Position numbers and translations under genes: made by a program. The notes beneath the pieces are model-generated. The model did not search any database. It was not told where the DNA came from and was given only the letters and a program-made list of their open reading frames with translations. Of a DNA stretch of 64,000 nucleotides, positions 1 through 8,534 are shown one piece after another. The stretch is from Saprospiraceae bacterium. GTDB taxonomy: Bacteria; Bacteroidota; Bacteroidia; Chitinophagales; Saprospiraceae. Location of the stretch: positions 248,001-312,000 of the forward strand of contig JADJRO010000001.1 in NCBI GenBank assembly GCA_016712145.1. The letters run 5' to 3'. The stretch's first letter is position 1; each line of letters starts with the position of its first letter.

Positions 1-240
1 TGCATTTGCAATTCCAAGGGTAAATCCGAAACCCGGTGCTATTGGCGAAGGAACGGTGCTGGTAGTCGCTCCGGGGTTAGGTGTTCCGGTACAATCCTGT
101 CCTTTGAGTTGCGACACCCCAAAAATCAAGCTAAAGATCAAGGATACATTCTTGCTGAATTGTAAGAAAGAGCAAAATTGAAGATTTAGCTTAAGTAGCA
201 ATTCAAGAGCATTTTTTTGATTTGAGTAAGAAGAGTTCAT
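1..240 (-). CDS. Secreted protein, N-terminal part only (runs off window)
   Basis: Reading the minus strand from the ATG at 240 gives 80 uninterrupted codons to the window edge. After about 25 polar residues there is a hydrophobic stretch (VSLIFSLIFGVSQ) that looks like a late signal peptide, followed by a mature part starting near QDCTGTPNPGATTS. Cys-rich, Pro/Gly/Thr-rich starts of this kind are common in Bacteroidota secreted proteins that begin an HYR, PKD or T9SS cargo protein. The rest of the protein is outside the window, so no function can be given. The long polar lead before the hydrophobic segment suggests the true start could be a later non-ATG codon. Confidence 0.6.
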   Translation of the reverse strand, partial: MNSSYSNQKNALELLLKLNLQFCSFLQFSKNVSLIFSLIFGVSQLKGQDCTGTPNPGATTSTVPSPIAPGFGFTLGIANA

Positions 241-1458
241 TTTTAATAATTTTATTTAAAAACAAATGATTTAATACATAATATGTGCGATTAATTGTGT
301 GAATATTGCATGCCTTGTTCCTATAAATAAAAGCAATTAACAGTCTCCCAGCTTTAAAATTCGTATTCAGATTGCAAACTAGCAAGCTAAATATAAGCAA
401 TGTACCAAAAGTATTAAATGATTATCAGAAGTTCAGAAAAAATTATTAAATGTTAATGGATTTTAGGTGATAGTTGATAGGAGTTAGTTGTTAGGAAGAT
501 TTAATTCATCCTTTCGAAATGCAGCGCGCGGCGAAATTTATTCAGAGCAGAATATGGGAAGGCTGAAGGCTAGAGGCTGAAGGGGAAGATTGTCTATGCC
601 AAAAAATGCTTGACCATTATTATCACTGAATTTAATTGATTATTGAAAGCAGTTTTTATTTGCGTTCGAAATGCAGCGCGTGGCGAAAATTTTTCAGAGC
701 AGAATAAGGGAAGGCTGAAGGCTAGAGGCTAAAGGCCAGAGGTTTGATTGCTGGATTAAATTCAATATCGTCTAATTTTTAAAATTGACTACTGATTTCT
801 GACTTCTAACAACTGATTCGGTTTGCGCGGTGCCTTGCAGTCTAGCAATTTATGCAAGGGGTTACCAAATTATAAATCGAAGAGCAAGCCATGAATTTGT
901 ATCGATGTTCATTTTATAATGTGTTATATCGCATATTTTAGTTCCGCACCTACGGCGCTAAATTTTTGGATATGTTGCGTTATAAAGATTTCGCCCCTCT
1001 GGGGCTATAAGAGAATATTAATTTTGAGCTTCGTTTAAAGGAGAAGAAGGGAATAGGCGAAATGCTAGAGGGGGAAAATATCCATGCATGAATAGTGTTG
1101 AATGCTTTAAGCACTGAATTTAATTGATTATTGAAAGCATTTTTTATTTGCGTTCGAAATGCAGCGCGTGGCGAAAATTTTTCTCAACCAAATTTAACTA
1201 AGTTTTCTATAAATGGACATTCAGTTTAATTTCATCCAAAAACCAAAAGCGTGAGAAAAATTTGAGCTGAAGCCAGTGCATGGCTAGAGCGCCTTCATTT
1301 CGAACAAGCCTTTTGGTTCTTTTGGGCGAATGCAAAAGAACGGAGCAATTTGCGCGGTGCCTTGCAGTCTAGCAAATTATGCAAGGGGATACCAAATTAT
1401 AAATCGAAGAGCAAACCATGGATCTAAAGACTTTTATGCAAATTCAATTTTAGCGCCG
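241..1458. repeat. Repeat-rich gene-free region with internal duplications
   Basis: No credible gene. A block at 624-695 (from CACTGAATTTAATTG through GCAGCGCGTGGCGAAAA) recurs at 1112-1183, with a shorter copy of its second half at 512-560. A second block at 822-893 (GCGCGGTGCCTTGCAGTCTA onward) recurs at 1349-1420. Short stretches of the GCTAGAGGC heptamer family follow several copies (about 560-580 and 715-742). A 9-bp inverted repeat (GTTCTTTTG, 1316-1324, and CAAAAGAAC, 1333-1341) forms a small hairpin. The same order of blocks twice suggests one segmental duplication followed by decay. Confidence 0.75.
902..1010. repeat. Dispersed two-hairpin repeat, copy 1 of 3
   Basis: About 110 bp beginning TCGATGTTCA and containing GTTCCGCACCTACGGCGCTA, then GATTTCGCCCCTCTGGGGC. 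The first part folds as TTTAG..CCGC..CGGCGCTAAA and the second as GCCCCtcTGGGGC. Near-identical copies are at 14006-14115 and 22380-22490, all intergenic and in the same orientation. Confidence 0.7.
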
Positions 1459-1767
1459 TCATTTTTGTTCTAATTTGATTCTTAGTTTAGACGGGTCTTG
1501 TCTAGTGTCCCAAATACTTAATATGTAAATCGTAGTATCATCTTCTTCAAATAGAATAAGGTAATCCTTCACAATTTTTACATATGCATTGCCATAATCA
1601 GTTTTTTTTCTCGGCATTGATATTTCAGCGAGAGAACTAACTGCTAATTTTAAAAGAATATTGAGTTTCTTGGGATAATCGGTTGACTTGTTTCTATTTA
1701 ACCAATATTTTAAAATTTGCTTCTTTTCTTCCTTCGCGCCAATTGACCAGATTATTTGCTTAGCCAT
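1459..1767 (-). CDS. RelE/ParE-superfamily toxin
   Basis: 102 residues, the usual size of a type II toxin of the RelE/ParE fold. The N-terminal part (KQIIWSIGAKEEKKQILKYW) fits the first strand and helices, and the C-terminal half (YVKIVKDYLILFEEDDTTIYILSIWDTRQDP) fits the family's antiparallel sheet ending in a short Arg-bearing strand. Proteins of this family either cleave ribosome-bound mRNA (RelE) or poison gyrase (ParE); the sequence alone does not decide which. It overlaps the 3' end of the upstream antitoxin gene by 16 bp, the classic antitoxin-first arrangement. Confidence 0.75.
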   Translation of the reverse strand: MAKQIIWSIGAKEEKKQILKYWLNRNKSTDYPKKLNILLKLAVSSLAEISMPRKKTDYGNAYVKIVKDYLILFEEDDTTIYILSIWDTRQDPSKLRIKLEQK

Positions 1768-1982
1768 TCATCAATCTCTTTATTGACTTCATCGTCTGTT
1801 AAAGAATTGCCAGCTTTGATTTGTTTGTGTGCTTCATCTATTTTTGATTTTTGGGCTTCAGACAACTTATACAAGCCTTCATTTGTTTCAAATTCAAGTA
1901 AGCTTAATACCTCTTCGAGCACATAATCCTCCACAAATTCTAACTTTTTAAATACTTTTTCTCTTAATTCTAAAGTAGACAT
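1752..1982 (-). CDS. Type II antitoxin (helical, partner of the RelE/ParE toxin)
   Basis: 76 residues, predicted almost entirely helical, acidic at the end (DDEVNKEIDEWLSK). Small proteins with an N-terminal LREKVFKKLEFVEDYVLEEVLSLLEF pattern commonly precede ParE-like toxins in Bacteroidota. The C-terminal segment containing LSEAQKSKIDEAHKQIKAG resembles the toxin-wrapping part of such antitoxins. Translational overlap with the toxin gene supports coupled expression. No obvious DNA-binding domain can be named, so autorepression is only a guess. Confidence 0.7.
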   Translation of the reverse strand: MSTLELREKVFKKLEFVEDYVLEEVLSLLEFETNEGLYKLSEAQKSKIDEAHKQIKAGNSLTDDEVNKEIDEWLSK

Positions 1983-2169
1983 AATAATTTAATTATACCG
2001 TAAATGTAACAGTTTCACTAATAAATTGGTTCCGTTTATTAAATTTATTCCATCGTAATTTTAATAAAATCTTTAATGGTAAAGTCTTGTGATTTTAATG
2101 AACTTGATTTACCGCTAATTCTTAAATATTTTGAAGATTTAATTTGAAATCATAATAATTCAATTCTAC

Positions 2170-5100
2170 TTATTCATTAAACACAATAACTTTTTTAGAT
2201 TTTAATTTTTTCCCATCTCTGATCGATTCTATAAAATACAATCCACTGGGTAAATCTCGGATGGTTAGTGCGTGGTGATCATCCATTTTATAACTTGAAT
2301 AAACGGTACCCGTAAAATTTATAACATTAATTTGATCAATGGATTTTATTGAATTAATAAATAATGTTCCATTATTGGGATTCGGAGAAACGAACAATTC
2401 ATTTTCAGTATTTAAATCTTCATTCGCCACTACATTTGGACAAATATCCTGATTGTCTTGGATGGTTATAAGTCTTCTGCACGTATCGGTATTTCTACCT
2501 TCGTCCTCCACCCACATTTCCACATTTACAAGAAGTTCATCATGTGCTTTGGCCATTTCAAAGTCCTTGCAGCAAATGGTAATGCTTGTTTTAGTGGGGT
2601 CTCCATCGAAGTAAAACTTTAAATCATCTGGAGTTGTGCAATTATCACTCGATTGCTGATCCAAATCTTTTGCCCAAATCGTTATACAACCTGTATGTGG
2701 CAATGGCACGGTGATCACACCGGTTAAGCATCTGGCATTGGGTTTTAGGCAATCAGTAATAGTAAACACAAATGCTTTAGTGCTTGTGTTTCCAAATTTA
2801 TCAGTCAAAGTCCAAAGGATTTTATGCGTACCAATCGGATAACTTCCGCTTGCAGAAAATGGGAGTTTCCTATTATCCGCAAAAGGGTTGTTACTAAATT
2901 TAGCAGTGTCTCCATTTTGATTTTGTAGTTTAGACAGGGGCCCAACTTGAAAATCAAACCCACCATAAATACCATTTCCATCGTTGTTAAGGTCTATTTT
3001 ATAAGACCAAATTAGTTGAACAGGCTCAGTACAAATATCCTGTACATCTGCGGCTAAGTTGATGTGGCCAACACAGAAATTAAATTTGGAATCAATTTTT
3101 GCAATGCCGCAAGTGTCTTTCATGGGATTAATTTCAGGTCCATCACATCCATTGGCCACGATGGTTTGAGTGGCAGTCCACCTCCCAAAATTTGGATCAA
3201 TCAAGGAATCATATTGGCACCAATCCGTTATGATCCATTTTCTAAATACTTTTATAGTAGTATCTGCTTGGATGTGAATAATAGAATCAACATATTGTAT
3301 GGAAATTAATGCACAATTGTCATCTGCATTATTTACAATGATTGGTTTACCCAGTTCTTTTACATCCGGACTTAGATCGCGGTAACTTCCGTCAAAAATT
3401 AGTTCAGATTGATTGCAAATCCCATTAGGCCAAATTACATCCGAATACGTTGAATCATTGCAATGCAAACTATCAATATAAAATGGATCACAATCGACCA
3501 CCCAAATCGTTTGAATGGCTCTGTAGCTACCAGAACCAATGATGCGTTCAATTTTACCTTGACCACATTCCCGCAAATCATTAATCGTTATATAAGGATT
3601 GGCGTTTCCGCAAGCATTGACAGCATAGCCATCTAAACCCCATTCCAATTCGTACAAACGTTCAACTTGTGTTGAATCAAAAAAGGCAGAAAAATAATTA
3701 CAGGCTTTATTGGGTGCTGGTGGCGGAATTTGAGTACTGCTTACGTAACCCGGATAGCCCGTTTTCAAATTTTTTGCACAAAATTGAGGACATACTTTGT
3801 CTCGGGTAATTACTTTTTGTCTGCTGGAAGTATCGTTTAAAATTCTTCCAAAACTAGTGTCATTTGGGTCTAATAGTTTAGTATAATCTAAAGGATAGGC
3901 ACAGCTCACAACCATATCAGGTGGAGCAACCACCTTTGGAACACTTTTATCTTGTACTAAAACTTCAGACAGGCAATCGTTGTATCTTCCATAGAACCTG
4001 CTGCCCGGAGTTCGCATAGTAACGGGTGCTATAGGACCTGTACCAGGATCTATATCAAACACTCTGAGTACAACTTTTATGGTACGTCCAACATCTGCGC
4101 AACAAAATCTGGTAAAATCGTCAAAGTAAACTTGATTATCTGCAAGCGCAGCATCATCATCACCATTTAGACCATTGCAGATGAGTGTATTGTTAGAATT
4201 GCTGCCGCTGGTAGTGCCAAGTAATTCATCCATTCTGATTGCCTTAAACCAAACTTTTTGTTGACAGTTATCAAAACTTCCTTCATCTAAGGACTCAGCA
4301 AACAATTTGGTCGAATTTCCTCCAGGGATTTGGTTCCCTGTAATTGAGACAGCGGTGCGTTGGACACATACTGCAGTAGCCGGAGTTGTATCTTCAACTT
4401 TTAAAACGACTGTTTTTCTTGCAACATTGCCAAAGGCATCGGTAATAATGATATCTGCAGTTTGAAAGCCAAGGGCGAGATTCGTAATGACATAACCGGT
4501 CGATTCATTTCCGATAACATCTCCATCTAAACTTCTAATTTTATAGGTAAAATTGGTATCACATCCTTGAATACCAGGTCGTGGAACTTGCCAGCGTCCT
4601 CTACAGATCCACGCTTCTGTGCCTACCTTAACGGTATCAGGAAAAAGTATCGTAGGTGCTATGGTATCGTACACCTGGCCACGACCCCAACAGGAATTTC
4701 CGGTGATCGGATCGAAAACTGTAAACTTAAAATCTTTTCCGAGGTCTGCTGTTTTTAATTGGACTCCAGGTTTTAAAGTATCTCTATCAATGACCGTATT
4801 AGTTATCCAGGATCTGGCTTCTACTTTGTAATGATCCCAACAATCATAAGGACCGGATCCAGACAGAATGAGGTCGGATGATATGTTTGTGCAACACATA
4901 GGATCTAAATAAACCCGGATATCATCAAAGCAAGACAAGGCTCTGGTGATAGCAGGATTGTAATTACAATCCACCACCCAAATGCTTTGTGTATCCAACA
5001 ACACTTCATTGTTTGTGCCGATGAGTTTAAAAATTCTCAAGATAGATCCATAACTGGCTTTCTTATCCTGGGTTAAAACCCGCTTGTCAACGATAGAGAT

Positions 5101-5520
5101 GGAAGGTACCTTATTACCGGCATTCAAATAATAGCCATCCAAACCCCAATCCAATACGTATTTTTTATCAGATTGGGCGGTATCATAAAATTGATTGAAA
5201 TAATCACATGCAATGTTTGAAACAGGCTTCGGAACTGGATTGTTCGAAACAAATCCTTCATAACCAATGCATGGTAGCATCTTACAAAAATTGGCACAAA
5301 CTAGATCGAGGGTTTGAATTTGGGTTCGTTCTGCTAGGGTATCCACCAGTTGTCCAAACGTTTTATTCGAGAGGTCATGTAACGCTGAAAAACTAAATTG
5401 AAACTCCCGCGAAACCACCACATCAGCCGGAGCCTCTAAGACCGTATTTTGCGCATTGGTTTCCCAGGAAATGCATGTGATAAAAAATAAACTACTAAGG
5501 ATTGAAAAGAGGGTTTTCAT
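2170..5520 (-). CDS. Large T9SS-secreted protein with internally duplicated Cys-rich modules
   Basis: 1116 residues. An N-terminal signal peptide (FSILSSLFFITCISWETNAQ) precedes the mature chain. The C-terminal 80 residues form a type A T9SS sorting domain: VSPNPNNGTLFINS, then a GLYFI strand and a KKVIVF ending. Two long modules are clearly related, residues about 30-190 and about 545-690: both contain a VVVS start, an FG-rich segment, a CANFC or CPQFC motif, GYPGYVSS-like loops, WGLDGY and end in IWVVDC. Between and after them are HYR/Ig-like segments with conserved Cys. The protein is exported across the outer membrane and released or attached; a surface or adhesive role is inference. It is monocistronic and has no visible neighbour linked to it. 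Confidence 0.85.
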   Translation of the reverse strand: MKTLFSILSSLFFITCISWETNAQNTVLEAPADVVVSREFQFSFSALHDLSNKTFGQLVDTLAERTQIQTLDLVCANFCKMLPCIGYEGFVSNNPVPKPVSNIACDYFNQFYDTAQSDKKYVLDWGLDGYYLNAGNKVPSISIVDKRVLTQDKKASYGSILRIFKLIGTNNEVLLDTQSIWVVDCNYNPAITRALSCFDDIRVYLDPMCCTNISSDLILSGSGPYDCWDHYKVEARSWITNTVIDRDTLKPGVQLKTADLGKDFKFTVFDPITGNSCWGRGQVYDTIAPTILFPDTVKVGTEAWICRGRWQVPRPGIQGCDTNFTYKIRSLDGDVIGNESTGYVITNLALGFQTADIIITDAFGNVARKTVVLKVEDTTPATAVCVQRTAVSITGNQIPGGNSTKLFAESLDEGSFDNCQQKVWFKAIRMDELLGTTSGSNSNNTLICNGLNGDDDAALADNQVYFDDFTRFCCADVGRTIKVVLRVFDIDPGTGPIAPVTMRTPGSRFYGRYNDCLSEVLVQDKSVPKVVAPPDMVVSCAYPLDYTKLLDPNDTSFGRILNDTSSRQKVITRDKVCPQFCAKNLKTGYPGYVSSTQIPPPAPNKACNYFSAFFDSTQVERLYELEWGLDGYAVNACGNANPYITINDLRECGQGKIERIIGSGSYRAIQTIWVVDCDPFYIDSLHCNDSTYSDVIWPNGICNQSELIFDGSYRDLSPDVKELGKPIIVNNADDNCALISIQYVDSIIHIQADTTIKVFRKWIITDWCQYDSLIDPNFGRWTATQTIVANGCDGPEINPMKDTCGIAKIDSKFNFCVGHINLAADVQDICTEPVQLIWSYKIDLNNDGNGIYGGFDFQVGPLSKLQNQNGDTAKFSNNPFADNRKLPFSASGSYPIGTHKILWTLTDKFGNTSTKAFVFTITDCLKPNARCLTGVITVPLPHTGCITIWAKDLDQQSSDNCTTPDDLKFYFDGDPTKTSITICCKDFEMAKAHDELLVNVEMWVEDEGRNTDTCRRLITIQDNQDICPNVVANEDLNTENELFVSPNPNNGTLFINSIKSIDQINVINFTGTVYSSYKMDDHHALTIRDLPSGLYFIESIRDGKKLKSKKVIVFNE

Positions 5521-5624
5521 ATGATTTATTTTTAAGGGGAAGGAATTTACATTTTGATGGTGTTTGTTTATAAAGATAATTAATAAATTATTATTCCAGG
5601 CTTTTAGGGGGTTAAGACAGATAT

Positions 5625-5904
5625 TCTAACGGACATCGAAGTGAATGAACCGGAACGGTTGGGCAGCAGAATGAGAGGATGGGCAATTGCACAAAGTCAA
5701 ATTCTTAAAACCACCATCAAAATCCAGCGCTTAAAACAACGAGGCTACATTTCATTATTAGATCAATACCAAATGATCAATCTATAATTTTACGAACCGC
5801 CGTATTCGCGATCCGAACAGCTTGTCCCGTTTTGCGGGATACGGTGGTTTGAGAGGCGCGCCTTGTTAGAGTGATCTGACAGGGTTGTCTACTCGATTAT
5901 GCGC
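5625..5904. other. attC-like site A, interrupted by a group II intron remnant
   Basis: The outer left element is CTAACGG (TAAC at 5627-5630), and the outer right element is TATGCGC at 5898-5904, immediately outside the end of the intron remnant. Read on the minus strand, the site begins GCGCATAA only 2 bases after the stop codon of the 200-aa cassette gene (stop at 5907-5909). The inner right arm has been lost with the 5' part of the intron. Assignment rests on analogy with sites B, C and D. Confidence 0.45.
5669..5897 (+). mobile_element. Truncated group II intron (3' end only)
   Basis: From about 5669 the sequence matches the 3' end of the full intron at 6638-8524 with few differences: the last roughly 40 codons of the reverse transcriptase (MRGWAIAQSQILKTTIKIQ...), its stop codon, and the domain V/VI region ending CTACTCGAT at 5897. 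Everything 5' of this is missing, and the left junction joins directly to the left arm of attC-like site A. It is a dead remnant, diverged slightly from the full copy (for example GCGATCC against GCGACCC), so it is probably an independent older insertion. Confidence 0.85.
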
Positions 5905-5906
5905 GG

Positions 5907-6509
5907 CTATTCTGGTTGCTGGCCTTGAGTCCATAATAGTTTATCAGTGAATCTATTTTTTCTCAATTGTTCAAAATTAGTTAAGTCATTGTGAAATGTA
6001 TTTTCTATTATTCCCAAATGCTTTGCAACACTTTTAATGCTTTGATTTATACTATCATTATGCTCTCTTTTAAAATTATCTATTTTATCTAAATATCCAT
6101 TATACACATTTTGTTTATGCTGAACGGCAATTCTAGCCCATTTATCAATAGGTAATATTACCCAGGGGTTATTTAGCATTAAGACTTTTGAAGAAAGAAC
6201 AGTAGCGGTATTACCGCGTGTTAATCCCTTTTTATTCAACTCTAAAGCGAATTTATCTACGTCATCGGGGAATTTTCCACTTACCCAATTGATTGTTACA
6301 TCAAGAAGTTTAGGAGTATTGCCTTTAACGAAATTTCTAGTTATCCGGAAATCGATAAGAAATTTATAAAACATTCCTAGATCTTTTTTACAGAACTCGG
6401 ATCTGCTTATTTTTCCTTTTTTGTATTTGTGAAAATTTGAAATGTAAGTTAAGTCTTCTCGATAAGTTGCTAGCAATTGCCCAATTGCTTCGATTTCTAA
6501 ATACTCCAT
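5907..6509 (-). CDS. Unknown cassette protein, 200 aa
   Basis: Not recognised as a named family. 200 residues, no signal peptide or membrane segment, basic and helical. The middle contains VLSSKVLMLNNPWVILPIDKWARIAV, which resembles the pattern S-K-h-L-x-x-x-N-P-x-x-x-P-x-D found in helix-hairpin-helix-like conserved hypothetical proteins, but this is weak. Its stop codon lies directly beside attC-like site A, and its ATG is about 25 bases from the outer element of site B, so the gene fills a single integron-type cassette almost end to end. Like other cassettes it probably depends on an upstream promoter. Confidence 0.65.
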   Translation of the reverse strand: MEYLEIEAIGQLLATYREDLTYISNFHKYKKGKISRSEFCKKDLGMFYKFLIDFRITRNFVKGNTPKLLDVTINWVSGKFPDDVDKFALELNKKGLTRGNTATVLSSKVLMLNNPWVILPIDKWARIAVQHKQNVYNGYLDKIDNFKREHNDSINQSIKSVAKHLGIIENTFHNDLTNFEQLRKNRFTDKLLWTQGQQPE

Positions 6510-6637
6510 AATTGATTTTGTTTTAGTCGAGTATAACGAAGAAGGGATTAAAGAAGTTTTAAAAAGAAGGGATTAGAAGCACCACTGTTTGATTACCGAA
6601 CAAAGCCCTTCTTTTTAAAATATCTTTAATCTTATGT

Positions 6638-8524
6638 GTGCGCCTTGAATGGCAAATTTACTGTTTAAAAGTAAACAGTTTAAATCTAGAGAGTGAAAAT
6701 CTCTTATACGCCGAGTAACGATCGGAAGTATTAGCAAGCTGCAAGGTTGTATGAAGTGATTCATGAACTGAAGTAAGCAGGACTGCAAAGATTGGTACCG
6801 ACGAACAGGAACTGTATATGAGGCTTATGATAAAGGGTTATGCAACACATCATGCAAACGCCCCATGAAGATTATCATGAGTAGATGCAGCGGGAATTGA
6901 TCGAAAGATGTTTGCCTTACCGAGGGAGATCTCTGGAATCATTAGATGATATACCAGAGAAGTCAGCAGAAGTCATAGTAATCCAAGCAACGAGCCAGAA
7001 ATGCTAAACCCATATTCGGGAAGTCTCACAGGATGAAGGACTGAACGTAAAGTTGTTTCAGATTTTACATGGAATGGGAAACCATAGCCAGTATTAGAAG
7101 AAACAAGAAAGAGAATTAGTATTGATGAAATGAAAACCAAAGATTATTGAACAAGTATTGCATCCAAGAAATCTTGAAAGGGCATTACAACAAGTAATAT
7201 CTAACAAAGGCAGTGCTGGAATAGATGGCATGAAAATCAGTGAGCTCACTGAATACATGCGCAGGAATAAGGCACGGTTAATGCAAGAGATCAAAGAAGA
7301 AAAATACTTACCGACAATCATAAGAGGGAAAGAAATTCCTAAAGGAGGTGGAAAGACCAGACTTTTGGGAATACCAACCGTTGTGGACAGAGTGATTCAG
7401 CAAGCAGTATCACAAAGTATCATGTATCAATTCGACAAAGAATTCGCAGACACAAGTTATGGATTTCGACCAAACAAGAGCGCAAGGCAAGCCGTTGCGA
7501 AATCATTGGAATATATTCATGATGGTAAATGTCATATAATTGACATCGACCTAAAGAATTTCTTTGACGAAGTAGATCATTGCCTATTGTTAAATTTGAT
7601 TTATCAGAAAGTCAAATGCCCGATAGTAATGCGCTTAATACGAAAATGGTTAAGAGTACCTATCGACGTTAAAGGCAAACTAACAAAACGAAAGAAAGGA
7701 GTACCGCAAGGAAGTCCAATCAGTCCTCTTTTATCAAACATCGTACTTCATGAAATGGATAAAGAATTGATAAAAAGAGGACATTCATTTGTTAGATATG
7801 CTGATGACTTTAGCATTTATGTAAAAACAAAAACGGAAGCGAAGAAAGTAGGGAATGCGATTTATCTATTTTTGAAAATCAAATTGCACTTACCAGTCAA
7901 CCGAGAGAAAAGTGGACTGCGTAAACCAGTACAATTTTCAATACTCGGATTTCGATTTGTGCCGACATACATAAAAGGCGATACAAACAAATATCAATTA
8001 GCAGTATGTGACAAAGCATGGACAAAGCTTAAGCAAAAGCTGAAAGATATTACACGCAAGACTAAGCCGATTAAGTTGACAGAACGAATCAACAAGATCA
8101 AAGAAATCCAACGAGGCTGGCTCACTTATTTTCGAGGAGCAAGTATCATTGGAAAACTCCGTGAATTAGATGGATGGTTGCGTAATCGACTTCGCTACTG
8201 TATATGGCATGATTGGAAGAAACCGGAAAGGAAAAGAAAGAATCTAATCCAACTCGGTGTTGACAATTCAGATGCATATGCATGGAGTCGATCAAGAATG
8301 GGAGGATGGGCAATAGCACAAAGTCCAATTCTTAAAACCACCATCACAATCCAGCGCTTAAAACAACGAGGTTACATTTCATTATCAGATCAATACCTAA
8401 TGATCAATCTATGATTTTACGAACCGCCGTATTCGCGACCCGAACAGCTTGTCCCGTTTTGCGGGATACGGTGGTGTGAGAGGCGCACCCTGTTAGAGTA
8501 ATCTGGCAGGGCCGTCTACTCGAT
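6638..8524 (+). mobile_element. Complete group II intron with reverse transcriptase ORF
   Basis: The 5' end GTGCGCC at 6638 matches the GUGYG start of bacterial group II introns. About 500 bases of structured RNA (domains I-III) precede the reverse-transcriptase ORF. Behind the ORF stop there is a domain V-like hairpin with stem ACCGCCGTAT / ATACGGTGGT and a domain VI-like hairpin ending CTACTCGAT at 8524. A truncated copy of the same family at 5669-5897 ends at the identical base, which fixes the 3' boundary. The intron lies on the plus strand, opposite to all cassette genes. Confidence 0.9.
7158..8414 (+). CDS. ltrA: Group II intron reverse transcriptase/maturase
   Basis: 418 residues counted from a TTG at 7158. 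Reverse transcriptase motifs are in order: GIDGM near residue 21, RLLGIPTVVDRVIQQA near 68, YGFRPNKSARQA near 101, IDIDLKNFFDEVDH near 128, GVPQGSPISPLLSNI near 181 and the catalytic YADD at 214-217. The maturase X/GIIM region follows (RGWLTYFRGAS). No HNH endonuclease domain is present. The open frame extends upstream to 7134 with a good family-like start (KPKIIEQVLHPRN) but no ATG. An ATG at 7130 would be in frame if the A4 run behind it had one base fewer, so a homopolymer error is possible. The protein splices and mobilises the intron. Confidence 0.92.
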   Translation: MHPRNLERALQQVISNKGSAGIDGMKISELTEYMRRNKARLMQEIKEEKYLPTIIRGKEIPKGGGKTRLLGIPTVVDRVIQQAVSQSIMYQFDKEFADTSYGFRPNKSARQAVAKSLEYIHDGKCHIIDIDLKNFFDEVDHCLLLNLIYQKVKCPIVMRLIRKWLRVPIDVKGKLTKRKKGVPQGSPISPLLSNIVLHEMDKELIKRGHSFVRYADDFSIYVKTKTEAKKVGNAIYLFLKIKLHLPVNREKSGLRKPVQFSILGFRFVPTYIKGDTNKYQLAVCDKAWTKLKQKLKDITRKTKPIKLTERINKIKEIQRGWLTYFRGASIIGKLRELDGWLRNRLRYCIWHDWKKPERKRKNLIQLGVDNSDAYAWSRSRMGGWAIAQSPILKTTITIQRLKQRGYISLSDQYLMINL

Positions 8525-8534
8525 TAGGCGCTTT

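Larger units (their letters stand above)
6534..8531. other. attC-like site B, split by a complete group II intron
   Basis: Outer left element TAAC at 6534-6537. Long inverted arms lie at 6546-6571 and 6606-6631 and match at 24 of 26 positions, separated by a 34-base loop. The right arm is followed by CTTATGT, where the intron begins. Joining the flanks across the intron (6637 to 8525) restores GTTAGGC, the minus-strand complement of which is GCCTAAC, a perfect match to the integron inverse core RYYYAAC. The stop codon of the adjacent minus-strand gene lies at 8535, 3 bases away. Confidence 0.6.

Noticed and set aside
203..400. 65-codon minus-strand frame
   Set aside because: Overlaps the start of the secreted protein in another frame, AT-rich and without any recognisable feature.
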